Shown here: positions 1-11,479 of the stretch, one piece after another
Layout: the number at the start of each line of letters is the position of its first letter
Numbering within the stretch: position 1 is the stretch's first letter
Assembly (NCBI GenBank): GCA_038496445.1
Contig: JALMLS010000194.1
Location: 62,001 to 126,000, forward strand
Length of the DNA: 64,000 nt
Direction of reading: 5' to 3'
Origin: Trichosphaerium sp. ATCC 40318
Lineage: Eukaryota > Discosea > Flabellinia > Trichosidae
Translations under genes and position numbers: made by a program
Notes under the pieces: generated by a model
Seen by the model: the letters and a program-made list of their open reading frames with translations, nothing else
The model's database searches: none
What the model was told of the DNA's origin: nothing

Positions 1-150
1 ATTGTTAATGAAGGCCTGAGAATTTACACCTTTTGATGAATTAGCATAGCAAATTAGTCAGAATACTTGTATTGTACACAAAAACCTTTTCAATAAATTC
101 GCTAAGTACAAGCAAATCAATCGTATTATCAAAACAGTTAACAAACAATT
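1..150 (+). repeat. 3' flank of an RCC1-family gene lying left of the window
   Basis: This stretch is almost base-for-base the same as 11308-11456, the sequence just after the stop codon of R2, and close to 15036-15180 after R3. It therefore marks the end of another RCC1-SAM copy just outside the window. After about base 150 the similarity stops. Confidence 0.85.
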
Positions 151-363
151 TCAATGTAGAAAATATTGTTCCATTATCTATTGATGAAAGCTTCTGTCGT
201 TAGTTAGATTTGTTGATTGGTAGATGTGACAACTCGCTATTTCTTACAGAATGCCACCATCTTGATACAGCTAGTACTATATTTTTACTACAAGGTTTAT
301 AATCGAATGACAAACACAGAACAACTTTTTTTTTTTTTTTACTTCATATATGACATCAAATCA

Positions 364-2471
364 TTAGTTTTCTTCCGTTTCTTGCACTTTTTGAGGAGCG
401 ATGGATGCTTTTGGTTTCCATAATTTTACAGTATAATCATCACATCCAGTTGCAAACATTTCTTTTATCGGGTGCCAAGATATTTGGTTTACAAGCTTTT
501 TCATTTCTTGTAAGAAAAAAATTAGAAAACAAAAAAAACAAGCCACACAACATTTTTTGTTACTTACTGTCGTGTTCCATTATAGCCAGCTTTATTCCGC
601 CTCTAGTGAAAATACCCACTTTCCCATGATTATCACCACATAGAATATAATTACCGTCATTGGAGTATGAAGGAAAAATGAAAAACAAATCAGCTCCTCC
701 ACCATGAAGACATTTTGTATTAACAATAGTCGTCATTGATCCATCCTCTAACAACATTTCTACTATATGTAAATCCTCAAGAAGTTTGCCTTCTTCAGTA
801 ATAGCGCGTAAACTGAATAAGAGGTTAAATTGACAAATAAGGACAAAAGAAACAAAGAAATTGAACGAAAGAGCTTCAAAATTGGAGAAAAAAAAATACA
901 GCAAAAAGTGTTGTACAGACATACGTTACTAGCACAGATTTCGAATCAGGTGAACATACTGATCCAACAATAACTCCTGGCACGTATACATGTAAATAAG
1001 CATTATCAAAATTAAGCACATTCATTTCTTCTGAGAAGAGCATGCTTATTTCATAGACAACTATGCTTATCTTATAATCTGAACCACCTTTCTCATCAAA
1101 ACAAGAAGCGACTAAACGTCACCACCAAATTAGTACAAAAAAACTCTTGAAGTCACGTGATATTTTTGTGAAAAAAAAGAAAAAAACGTGAAAGACTTAT
1201 ATTCTGTCACGTGCCAAGATATTTCTGATCATTGGTTACCATCAGACCTGATATTGTATAATACCATTTTTCAGATACATACTTTTGTGGTATCATCTTA
1301 TGAATTGTCATCCCAAAGTCATCCACCTCGTAAGGTAACAAGTTACCATTAGAAATAGTATATATTGAAAAAACTACTTGACGTCTATGAATACAATCTT
1401 TGAAACAACATGAGTAAAAAACAAGATAGATAGCATAAAGAGAAAGGCAGAAAGAAAGACATAACAAAAAGAAGAAAAAAAAAAAAAAAAAAAGGTACCA
1501 AGAAAATCTTACTTGTAAGCAAATAGAGCCTATCTTCTATTGTCACAAACTGCGGCATTATATCAAAAGGTGACGCATCAAACGTTCCAACATACTTTTC
1601 CTCTTTCATGTACCAAATAGTACATACTTCATTGTCCTGTAGTTTGGTTAAATTAAATCACGTGACAAAAAAAAAATGTGCTTGACGTACTTTCATAGCA
1701 TAGACAAGGTAATTACTACATTCAGACCATTTATGTGAAGATACAGCACTTCTACCATCTACCAGGTCAAGCCAAGATACTAGTTCATCATTTTCTAGTT
1801 TAAACAAGCTTATACCATGTGCGCCTGTAACACTAATTAACACGTCTTGTACCTTTCAAGAAATAAAACCTCAACAAACATGACAACATAGTGGTCGCTG
1901 GAGGAGATCATCCATGGTCCTATGGAACGACCACTGTACGTGTCATTGTTGAAGAAGGTTTTAAATAATAAAAAAAAAGCAGGTATTTGTAGACTTGCCT
2001 GAAGCACAAAGATATTCTCCGTTTGGACTCCAACTAACGTTCCATACCTTCAAAAAAATATACGTTAACGCCAAGTGTGTCATTTCATTATTTTGCCCAA
2101 ACGCACTTCGTCAAGCTTTATACGTGTATCAATATAATCCCATGTACTCGTTATATGGTGTTTAATGTACGTCTTGTAATATTGTGAGTTTTAACGCTTG
2201 TTTTTGCCATGTATTACCTCTTTCCATGTTTTAGACGCTAGTCTATGCGATTTTGGAACATCTTCGCTTTGTGGCATCCACCTAGAACGAAATTGGGTCC
2301 TCCAAAGCCGTTCATTACTAAACGTGTCTGACCAGCGTCTGTATACCGTTATTTATCTAATTAAACCAAAATCACGTACTTACAAACCAACGACACTCTA
2401 TTCAACTCGCAAAGCGGCAATTCGGAAAGAATAGATGATAAAATCTCTTTAGGCAGCTGTTCAGTAGTCAT
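364..2471 (-). CDS. F-box/WD40-repeat protein, FBXW5-like
   Basis: A multi-exon gene. It starts MTTEQLPKEILSSILSELPL, a clear F-box, which continues across an intron (donor GTACGT) into V-C-K-R-W-S-D. The rest reads as WD40-type blades: VWNVSWSPNGEYLCAS at about 2000-2040, LISVTGAHGISLFKLEN at about 1800, and the last blade ISWHPIKEMFATGCDDYTVKLW at about 400-480. F-box proteins of this kind present substrates to SCF (SKP1-cullin) ubiquitin ligases. The order F-box, WD40, long variable middle and final TGCDDYTVKLW blade resembles FBXW5. One probable intron uses a GC donor (near 2005). Joins between 1850 and 2010 are uncertain. The stop codon is at 364-366; the 3' end lies about 215 bases from the RCC1 flank repeat. 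Confidence 0.75.
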
Positions 2472-2696
2472 GGCGGCTAATTAACGTGATGAGTTTTATT
2501 TCAAGCGAAAAGAAAAAACGTTGACTTTTTTCTAAAAAAACTGTCGATGCTTCGCTTGGTGCTACTGCCCTTGGACTTCAACCCACTTATTTTTGTACAG
2601 CGATTCTATAGTTTATTTAAAGTAGTATCAAGATTATTATTAGATGCTTGATAATCCGACATTTGTGACAAAAAGTCTTTGTTGGTAAGATGTACG

Positions 2697-5659
2697 TCAT
2701 TGTTGAAATGAGCCTTGTTGTCCCATTATAACTGATGTAGTACTACTCTCTGATGAGGTAAAAAGAGTGCTTCCACCAGCTGCTTTCCATATAGGACAGA
2801 AATAACTAGCGATCAATTGCCGATATGATCTAAAAACAGGTGAAAAGTGATATCATCACAAAAAAAAAAGTTGGAAAATGCAGCAAGTTGTTCTTTTTGA
2901 TTACCTGCCAAACATAAAAGCTATGAACAAAATAATACCATTTCCTAAACCCAGTTAATATTATTATCAAGAACAATAAGCGAGCAAAGAATGTATTCAT
3001 AGAAAATTCTCCACGTGGTCAAAAAAGAACAAGTTTTACTTCTTTAAAAAAAATAAGCGTTGTTCTATGACTATCGCCAGTATTAAACTGGATAAATCAA
3101 CTGACGTTTGATACAAGTAAATTCCTTGTTTCCAAAGTGCAAAGTAACTGCTGCTGCAGGAGTGTTCCAGTCTTTTTGGTTGAGTCCAATATGAGTAAAT
3201 AAAAAAACGTACCACCAATACAAAAGACAAACAGGAGCGTAGCTGGTAAGGATAGGAAATCATCTGTAAAACATATATCTACGTTACCTGTATTTTGTTG
3301 TAAACATGTTACCAACTTGTTAAGTCCAAAGCCCGATAGAGACTCAGTGTAAGCCCTGAACCTAAAAAACAAAAAAAATTAATCAAAAAGCTATTGGCAT
3401 AAAACCACTGGTGGAAAAAAAAACGTGTAGCGTGTACCCTACTATATACATTAACGTGCAAAAATAACAAACAAGATGTGCTATGATAAGATTTCTTGTT
3501 TGCATTTTAGACTTCGAGTCAGCTGCCAAATTTCTTTGCTTTAAAATTCAAAGTTAATTTTTTTCCAATAAAACTTTGACTTTGTATGGTACCTTGTAGA
3601 TATGATAGAGCATATAAACAAGCGAAATAACTCCTACAAATGAAGCTGGTATCAACGGTAATCCAAAGTAAAATATCCATTGAGCCCAGTCATCTCCAAT
3701 TGTAACTTAAAACAAAATAAGAAAACTGAACGACAATCTGGTTTTGTTTGGCAGCATAGTGCTATTGTAGGTACTAGCTGTAACGTAAATGTTTCAAGCA
3801 TAATATCTATGTGTTCATTTTCGGTATCACAGATAGTAAAACAAAATCACGTGACAGTAAACATTTTTTCATCGCTTGCTGAAAAAAAGAAAAAAAAATA
3901 AGAATAAGTTTATCACGTACTGAAACAAAAGGGTAGTCCAGGAACTGCCTCAATATATCCGCCTACCAAAGCAATGAAAGTGAATATTCCTGGTATACCC
4001 CAAAGTATACAATAAACAATCTAAAGACCCATTACTCTCTGTAGAGGCGATGGACAGAGTAAAACGTACAATTCTATAATGTAACGGAAATTTACCACTC
4101 ACAAGCTTGGTACCACGGAAAGTTATATAGCCAAGATTTGTAGCCATTACTGACCACGTAATAATAAGTTGATGTGCAGCAAATATAACAAAAACACCTA
4201 TTTATTGGAATCAGAAATTGCTACTGTTTTAAAATATTTTAACTCACCTTGAATTGTACATGGAGCATGCCATGTATGAGCTAGCCTTGCTTTGTTTTCA
4301 CAAATGAAAAAGTTTGGTGATAGTATAGATACAAATAAGCAGACTCCTGTAGCGAAAGCATCTGCTGTGATGATTGGAAAGAACTGAGTTTGGAATTTCC
4401 GAAACCGGAAAAAAAAAAGTTAGCATAAAAAAGCGATCTATTGATGGTACTTACTTCGGACTTCCTATGAACATCAAGAAGCTTCCTAACGCTAATAAAG
4501 ACCCTAACCCACTTACAATTGCAGTGAATATATTTATTATATTCTGTGATCGGTCTGAGAACGCTGTAGGAGGACAAGAATAACAAGGTCCTTCATCTAA
4601 ACAAAATATTATTTTTGCTTCCAAGTAGCTTTCTTTGGAAGTAAGGAACATACTATATAGGTATTCTGTTGACTCTACGTCCGGTAATAAACGTGGAGGG
4701 AAGCAAGTCAAAGCGCCCACTACAGTATTAAGCATGAGTAGGCGTCGTGTTTGGAAGAAATTAAACCGCGAGAAAAAAATGACAAAAATAGGCTTCAGTC
4801 ACCTGTAGCATTATTGGTTGTGGTGCCATTGCATTCCTGAGACACCACATCACAATCTGGTAAATCCACATCTCCAAGCGATAAGAATGGAGAGCACTGA
4901 AGAGCAATATCATCACAGTCATCTCGACAAGGTAGAGAAAAACCTTCAGGAAACGAATCATTGCATGTTTTAAAAGCACTTTGACACCCGAACAACACAA
5001 CAGATGCCTTGCACGATGCGCCACCAACGAAATCCAAGATATCTAGCTGTTGAAATTGCTTTTCAATCGAGCTAAGCTACTGTAAGCCAACCACGAACAA
5101 AAAAGTAAATAGTTAATAGACAACTGTCTAATCTTTGCTGATTTCGAGCTGTACAGTATTCTAGGTGTTGTTTGTTTGTAATTAAAAGGTCGTACGATTG
5201 TATTGATGCTTGCGTTTCATTTTCGGGAAGGAAGACGATTAATTGATTTACAATTACGCTGTCGCACCTAATAAAACGTAAGAAAGCGTTATAGCAAACA
5301 AAAGACGAGTTCAAATTCTTTTTCTCTCTAAAACTTGTTTTCGAATCAAAAACGTCCACAACGCGTGATGATGGTGTTTTTTTAGTGTACAGATGGTTTA
5401 ACAAAGAATTACTTCTGTTAGCGTAAACAACACTTTGTAAAAACTTTCTTTAAAGTGATTATAAATACTCAATAGCAGTAAAAATGGCGCATAGAAGTGC
5501 ATTGCGAGCAAAAGCGAAGTTTTGATTCGGATTAATCTTTTTGTATTGCGCGTACCTAAACGGGGTTCCTGTAACATTGTGTATATAGGGTGCGCAGTCA
5601 CACAGTACACACAGAGCCATAGAAAATAAATATACTATTAAAAGCACCTTATGTGCCAT
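2697..5659 (-). CDS. Frizzled/Smoothened-like seven-helix receptor
   Basis: The start at 5657-5659 gives a signal peptide (MAHKVLLIVYLFSMALCVLC). After two introns comes a cysteine-rich extracellular region with the Frizzled pattern: C-K-A-S-V-V-L-F-G-C, then SLPCRDDCDDIALQC at about 4800-5050. Membrane segments follow, each on its own exon: one ending SLLALGSFLMFIGSPK; VFVIFAAHQLIITWSVMAT with NLGYITF; GIPGIFTFIALVGGYI; WIFYFGLPLIPASFVGVI; PATLLFVFCIGGTF; GNGIILFIAFMFG. A short cytoplasmic tail ends in Q-G-S-F-Q-Q. Proteins of this class are plasma-membrane receptors of the Frizzled family, known outside animals in Dictyostelium and some fungi. The ligand is unknown here. About ten exons; the exact joins around helices 6-7 (3000-3380) are approximate. 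Confidence 0.8.
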
Positions 5660-6057
5660 TATTCAACCTCACAGGCGATTAAACGTTCTTTATATGTCAA
5701 TTACAAGTTTGATGCTTAACTACAAACTGAATAAGTTCAACCGTAATGGTGACTTAGCTTAGTCACTACATTTGAAGCAGTGAGCGTCAAGGATGTATTA
5801 TTTGAGGTTGAAACTGTGTTTTGCAAAGTCAAAAATTTATTCTTATCTAGATTATCGCTCACGTGCGAACCTATCCTGACCTGGCTTGGCACGTGACCTC
5901 CTTGTAAAAAGCGCAAATAAAATATTGGTTATTGTTTGACCAAGGTTTACTACTATCACGTGGCAATAACATACGGTGTCTGAGAATAAACAAGTACGAA
6001 TAGCTGCCCCAAAACCTATTTACATTATTTAGATACAGGCTCTACAATTATAACGTT
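5660..6057. promoter_or_regulatory. Divergent intergenic region between Frizzled-like gene and R1
   Basis: 398 bases separate the two head-to-head start codons, so the region must hold both promoters. It contains three CACGTG palindromes (about 5861, 5890, 5957), a hexamer that recurs across the window. No obvious TATA box or other known element was recognised. Confidence 0.5.
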
Positions 6058-7930
6058 ATGGCAGAACTACAATCTTCGTCAGTTAATTTACAATATGTTA
6101 CCCGTTTGACCACTGGTGAAGACCATTCAATGGTAATCGCAGACGATGGCTTTGTTTACACGTGGGGACGAAACAATTACCACCAATTGGGTAATACAGA
6201 CGAAGGAAAGAGTTCTATCGCAAGACCAATAAAATCAGTCATAAATATCGTCTGTATTGCTGCTGGATGCTTTCATAGCCTTGCAGTTGATTCAAACGGT
6301 ATTGTGTATGCGTGGGGCATTAATTCAGATGGGTCATTGGGTCTGGGTCACTTTGCGTCACCTGTTTCGTCACCAACACGTGTTCCAAATCTCAACAATA
6401 TCACGAAAGTCTCTGCCTATTTTGCGAGTATGGCGTTATCAAAATCAGGTCATGTCTACTCTTGGGGATACAACAGATTTCAAGGATTGGGTCATTCATT
6501 CGACAATTCAATAGTTTCATCACCAGCGGTTATTCCAAATCTTCAAAATGTTCAAAAAATTCAAACTAATTTCCGTGTAAGTGGAGCAATGACGTCAACA
6601 GGTCATGTCTTTCTTTGGGGAACAACACAAGAGAAAGCAAAAGATAAATCATTATTCTTGAATCCAAAGACAATTTCACGTGTTCCAAGTATTGATGATG
6701 CCACTGATATTGCCATTGGTTCTCGTCATGTACTTGTTCTCCTCAAGTCAGGACACAACTACAATGGGTGTCTTGGGTTGGGTATTGATGACAATTATGG
6801 CCAGGGTATCATCAAAGGACTCAATAACATCATATCTGTACATGCTGGTTACTATTCATCATTTGCGATTGATGATGAAGGTTGTTTGTTTGGTTGGGGT
6901 AAAGGGAAATGGATTGATTCGTTCTCATCAAACAAACCATTAAAATTACCTGGAACATATCTTGAGTTTGCCAATAAACAATGGCATTACTTGGCAATAT
7001 CTCATGACTTTCAGTTGGTCACAGGTGGAAATAATGATTATGGTCAATCAACACGACAAAAGTTAACATTCACCAATTATGAAAAGGTACTTTGAAATCT
7101 TATTTGTCTTTCTTTTTGTCTGACAATCTACAAGCACTTTAAACCAGCCAATAAAGTAATCACAAAAGATAAAAACAATGATGCTGTGAAAGCAATGAAT
7201 GCAGAGGTAAAAGAAGACCGAAAAGATAAGTACTTGTCAAAAGCCGTGGTTGAGCCCAATCGTGATTACACCAAGTTTGGAGATGATCCTGATCACCTTG
7301 ATATCATTCAAGATGCCCTTGAAGCCTTTAAAATACACCAAAATCAAGACAACAACTTCCTCAACATAAGTCAAAGCCATAAAGACTACAATAAGGTATG
7401 TTCTAATCAAATAGTATAGCTAATAGTGATAAAGAAGTATGACCAACCAAATGATGATAATCGTTCTGACAACATACAAAATGATCCAAGAGCAATACCT
7501 CAAAATTCATGGATAAATAAACCAAATGTTTCCGTAATTGACAACAAGGTACATCAATATAAAAAATGTTTATTTTGTATTAATTAACTGGTTTTTAGAA
7601 TACCATCAACTTATCTAGTACACCATTTGTTACAACTCATTCAGATGTTGCTAAAGTGAATGTACAAGCTACCGTTTTTTTATTGATTATACTCACTTCT
7701 GTTAGAAGCCGAAACCGTCTGAAAGAACCGTACAATCAAGTGAAAAAATTGAGTGGGTGAGTACTTTGATATCAGCAGGGTTTGACAAATCAAGAGCACA
7801 AAAATTTGGATCCAAACTGAATCGTATGTGCGTTGACTTGAATGATGTCACAGGAAAGGTTATGAAAAGACTTGGATTCACTGTACTTGAGCGTCTTGAC
7901 TTTATTGAGTACCAAGACAAACAATTGTAA
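6058..7930 (+). CDS. R1: RCC1 beta-propeller with SAM-like C-terminus
   Basis: Exons are about 6058-7086, 7135-7395, 7435-7548, 7599-7655 and 7706-7930. Exon 1 encodes seven RCC1-type blades (repeated V-Y-x-W-G-x-N...L-G and G-x-x-H-S) with no signal peptide, so the protein is probably intracellular. A linker (HFKPANKVITKDKN..., then a charged AVKAMNAEVKEDRKDKYLSK segment) and an SWINKPNVSV motif lead to a SAM-like helical domain (WVSTLISAGFDKSRAQKFG ... LGFTVLERLDFIEY). Relative to the other copies blade 5 lacks 18 bases (after K-S-G-H near 6757), an in-frame loss between two GGACA direct repeats that removes the Q-V-F-S-F-G strand. The SAM end differs from R2-R5 but matches R6. Function is unknown; it belongs to the hypervariable set described in the findings. 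Confidence 0.85.
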
Positions 7931-8019
7931 ACGTTCAATAAACCTCCCTTTAGTTAGTATCAAATGTGTAGCTACAGCATTATTGTGGCGTCTAAGTAAC
8001 ATCAAAATATGTAATACAT

Positions 8020-8365
8020 GACATGGAAGTGTTTAAATACATTAAATCACGTAGAGAAGGCATGATAACAAATGACATTAGAACATGGGAAGGATGGTAC
8101 AACAACAATAAAAGCGAAGGTGAGTTTTAGGAGAAAGAGACTCTATTTGTGAATAACTATAAGAACGAGTCTTGATGGTAAATACACGATACATAGAGAT
8201 ATTTGGACATACAGCGAGGAAGAAGTGCTTCAAGGTCAGTACAAGCAAGGCGTTTTAGTATTCAAGCAATAGTATTGCTGTAAAGTTGAATGTTGTGGTT
8301 TGGTTAAGCAAAAGCTATACACATTGAAAACAAGCTTGAAGGTATGTACGAGAATGGAATGTTTA
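8020..8365 (+). pseudogene. Degenerate MORN/YwqK-like repeat fragment
   Basis: In shifting frames one can read short pieces such as W-E-G-W-Y-N-N-N-K-S-E-G, L-Q-G-Q-Y-K-Q-G and N-K-L-E-G-M-Y-E-N-G. These have the G-x-x-E-G-x-[WY]-x-x-x-Y/N-G rhythm of MORN_2 (YwqK-type) repeats. Stops and frame changes interrupt it, so it is a relic rather than a gene. Two similar relics lie at 28790-29200 (minus) and 46650-46930 (plus). Confidence 0.5.
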
Positions 8366-8375
8366 TTTTTTTTTT

Positions 8376-9414
8376 TTAAAGCTCGTACTTTGGCTTGTCT
8401 TTCGCTTTTTTTGATTTCTTTGCAGCTTGTTTAGCATCATAATCTTTTGGCTTTTTCTTAACACACGTGCAAGCGTTTTGTTGACTTTCCAAGAATGGAG
8501 TACATCCGAAAATGAGAGTACCACTATAGTACGTTTTGGCCTAAAGAAAAAAAAAATAAGAATAAAAAAAGAAAAAAGTAAAAAAAGCCTATCTCCTCTC
8601 AAGACCGTCAAACAAATCCAGTAATGTATGGAATAGATTTATAAATAGTTGTTTTATAGTAATACAAAGTCCTTTGGGCCTTGGAGTACGTAGGAACACC
8701 ATAAAAAATTGTTTTTTTGAAAAAAAGAGAAAGCGTCACTTTTTGTGAAAACGGAAGTTGAGGTTTAAAAAGCGACTTCGTACCATTCCCAAACATTCAT
8801 TTATGTTGAGAGTCGCTTTGTATTGTTTTCTACAGTGCGTTTGCATGCATTGCTACAGAAAAAAAAGAAGTTAGACAAGAAAAGACAATAAAGAAGCATG
8901 TAATTCGATTTCATGCGTTGTTTGATCAGTTTTGAGCGGTTTTTTGTTCAAATAGCACATGAAACGCGATTGAAGCACAAAAAAATAACCACTGCATCTC
9001 TTAGCGTACGTGGAATGCGTCATCACACTTTTTTTTGTCTTTTCTGCATGTATCGTAACAATAATCATGACGGTTGCAACAGCTTGTAAAATCGAACTTG
9101 GATGATACCTAGAAGGGAATCAGCGCTCTTTAACGCTACTTTACTTGATTATCAATAAACAACGCTTAAAACATCATCTTGACGCTAAAAATGATGCGTT
9201 TACGTACTTGTATGCCCATTGCACCACATCCATTGGCTGTGGGCGTGTGTTTTGTATTTACCATCTTAACGCTGCCTATTCGCTGTTAGAATTACTCAGC
9301 ATTGAGTTTTAGCTTTCCTTTCGGGCAATGATAAAAACAATCCCCTTGAGCATTTATGACACAGGTACATACTGCCAATAGCAATAAAAACGCGTAGAAA
9401 GCAGATGAAGGCAT
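8376..9414 (-). CDS. Secreted group XII-like phospholipase A2
   Basis: Exon 1 (from 9414) encodes a signal peptide, MPSSAFYAFLLLLAVCTCVI, followed by N-A-Q-G-D-C. A later exon reads HTPTANGCGAMGIQ, the Gly-rich calcium loop region. The next carries the catalytic helix CCNRHDYCYDTCRKDKKKC (about 9020-9080), with the His-Asp pair typical of secreted phospholipase A2. Following exons give C-M-Q-T-H-C-R-K-Q-Y and the C-terminal GTLIFGCTPFLESQQNACTC, then a lysine-rich tail ending K-P-K-Y-E-L. Order and spacing match the PLA2G12 group. It would hydrolyse phospholipids at the sn-2 position outside the cell or in the secretory pathway. Joins at 8600-8800 are uncertain. The start codon is only 68 bases from that of R2, head-to-head. 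Confidence 0.75.
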
Positions 9415-9482
9415 CTTCGCGAAAAAAAAATTGAAAGAGGTAATTTGTCGCCGAATTTCTTTTGCAGTATTGCGCGGTTATT

Positions 9483-11295
9483 ATGGCAGAACCTCACACT
9501 TCCTCAGTTAATTTACAATATGTTAACCGTTTGGCCACTGGTTCCAACCATTCAATGGTAATCGCAGACGATGGCTTTGTTTACACGTGGGGACTAAACA
9601 ATCACCGCCAATTGGGTACAGACGAAAATGAGAGTTATATCGCAAGACCAATAAAATCACTCGTAAATATCGTCTGTATTGCTGCTGGATACGAACATAG
9701 CCTTGCAGTTGATTCAAACGGTATTGTGTATGTATGGGGCTGTAATTCAGACGGGTCATTGGGTCTGGGTCACTTTGCGTCACCTGTTTCGTCACCAACA
9801 CGTGTTCCAAATCTCAACAATATCACGAACGTCTCTGCCTATTTTGTGAGTATGGCGTTATCAAAATCAGGTCATGTCTACTCTTGGGGAGACAACAGAA
9901 ATCAAGGATTGGGTCATTCATTCAACAAGAAGAAAGTTTCATCACCAGCGGTTATTCCAAATCTTCAAAATGTTCAAAAAATTCAAACTAACGTGTATGT
10001 AAGTGGAGCAATGACGTCAACAGGTCATGTCTTTCTTTGGGGAACAACAGATCATGAAGCAAAAGATAAATCGTTATTCTTGAAACGAAAGACAATTTCA
10101 CGTGTTCCAAGTATTGATGATGCCACTGATATTGCCATTGGTGATTGTCATGTACTTGTTCTCCTCAAGTCAGGACAAGTATTTTCTTTTGGATACAACT
10201 TCAATGGGTGTCTTGGGTTGGGTATTGATGGCGAGTATGGCCAGGGTATCATCAAAGGACTCAATAACATCAAATCTGTACATGCTGGTGTGTGTACATC
10301 ATTTGCGATTGATGATGAAGGTTGTTTGTTTGGTTGGGGTAAAGGGAAATGGATTGATTCGTTCTCATCAAACAAACCATTAAAATTACCTGGAAAATAT
10401 CTTGAGTTTGCCAATAAACGATGGCATTACTTGGCAATATCTCATGACTTGTGGCATTACTTAGCAATATCTCATGACTTTCAGTTGGTCACAGGTGGAG
10501 ATAATGGTTATGGTCAATCAACACCACAAAAGTTAACATTCACCAATTATGAAAAGGTACTTTGAAATCTTATTTGTCTTTCTTTTTGTCTCACAATCTA
10601 CAAGCACTTTAAACCAGCCAATAAAGTAATCGCAAAAGATAAAAACGATGATGCTGTGAAAGCAATGAATGCAGAGGTAAAAGAAGACAGAAAAGATAAG
10701 TACTTGTCAAAAGCTGTGGTTGAGCCCAATCGTGATTACACCAAGTTTGGAGATGCTCCTGATCACCTTGATATCATTCAAGATGCCCTTGAAGCCTTTA
10801 AAATACACCAAAATCGAGATGAATACATCAACAATGTAAGTATCAGAAAATAAGCGATACCTATCTCACATGGTATTTTAGGTTAACAATCCTCGCTTGT
10901 CACTTGATGAACACACCTCAAATGTTCGCCCTGTTTCATCAAACTACAACACGTCACTTTTATCTGAACAATCGTGGAATGACAAGCCTCATGTTTCAGT
11001 CGCTCACACAAAGGTGTCTCGTTTTAATTTTATTTTCTTCACATTTAATTTTGTTCGTTTAGTCGGAGTTCTGTCCACCTCAAGAGAATCAATCAGTCGC
11101 TACTCCCAAATATGATTGGAAGTCAACATTGGCGAGGTTGGGTATTTCAAGTAAAAGAGCACAAGAACTTGGGTCGTTGATGAACAAAGCAGCCATCAAG
11201 AAAAGTGAAATCATTCCTGAAGTGTTAGAAGAGCTTGGATTCAATGTGATTGAGCGTATCAAAGTCATAAAAGCAAAGGAAAACAAAATGCTATA
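9483..11295 (+). CDS. R2: RCC1 beta-propeller with SAM-like C-terminus
   Basis: Exons are about 9483-10556, 10605-10835, 10882-11013 and 11063-11295. The family start M-A-E-P is used; an in-frame TTG upstream is not a start. Seven RCC1-type blades precede the linker, an SWNDKPHVSV motif at the end of exon 3, and a SAM-like domain (DWKSTLARLGISSKRAQELG ... LGFNVIERIKVIKAK). A 30-base tandem duplication near 10420-10480 repeats W-H-Y-L-A-I-S-H-D, adding ten residues to the last blade in frame. The variable pairs differ from those of R1 (for example S-N before H-S-M, Y-E before H-S-L). The reading frame is otherwise open throughout. Confidence 0.85.
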
Positions 11296-11307
11296 AACAG
11301 AACATCA

Positions 11308-11456
11308 TTGTTAATGAAGGCCTGAGAATTTACACCTTTTGATGAATTAGCATAGCAAATTAGTCAGAATACTTGTATTGTACACAAAAACCTTTTCAAT
11401 AAATTTGCTAAGTACAAGCAAATCAATCGTATTATCAAAACAGTTAACAAACAATT
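11308..11456 (+). repeat. RCC1 3' flank repeat, copy 2
   Basis: This matches bases 1-150 of the window almost exactly and 15036-15180 with small deletions. It begins about a dozen bases after the R2 stop codon. It is part of the duplicated block that joins an RCC1 3' end to an M64 gene. Confidence 0.85.
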
Positions 11457-11479
11457 TTGGTCACTTATATTACCAGCTG

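Noticed and set aside
9462-9482. Upstream TTG as the start of R2
   Set aside because: All intact copies begin at the M-A-E-P or M-A-V-P ATG; TTG is not a normal eukaryotic start.
9523-9810. Open frames antisense to the RCC1 genes (also 10148-10467, 13900-14172)
   Set aside because: They recur only because the copies are similar, have no domain, and mirror the sense reading frame.
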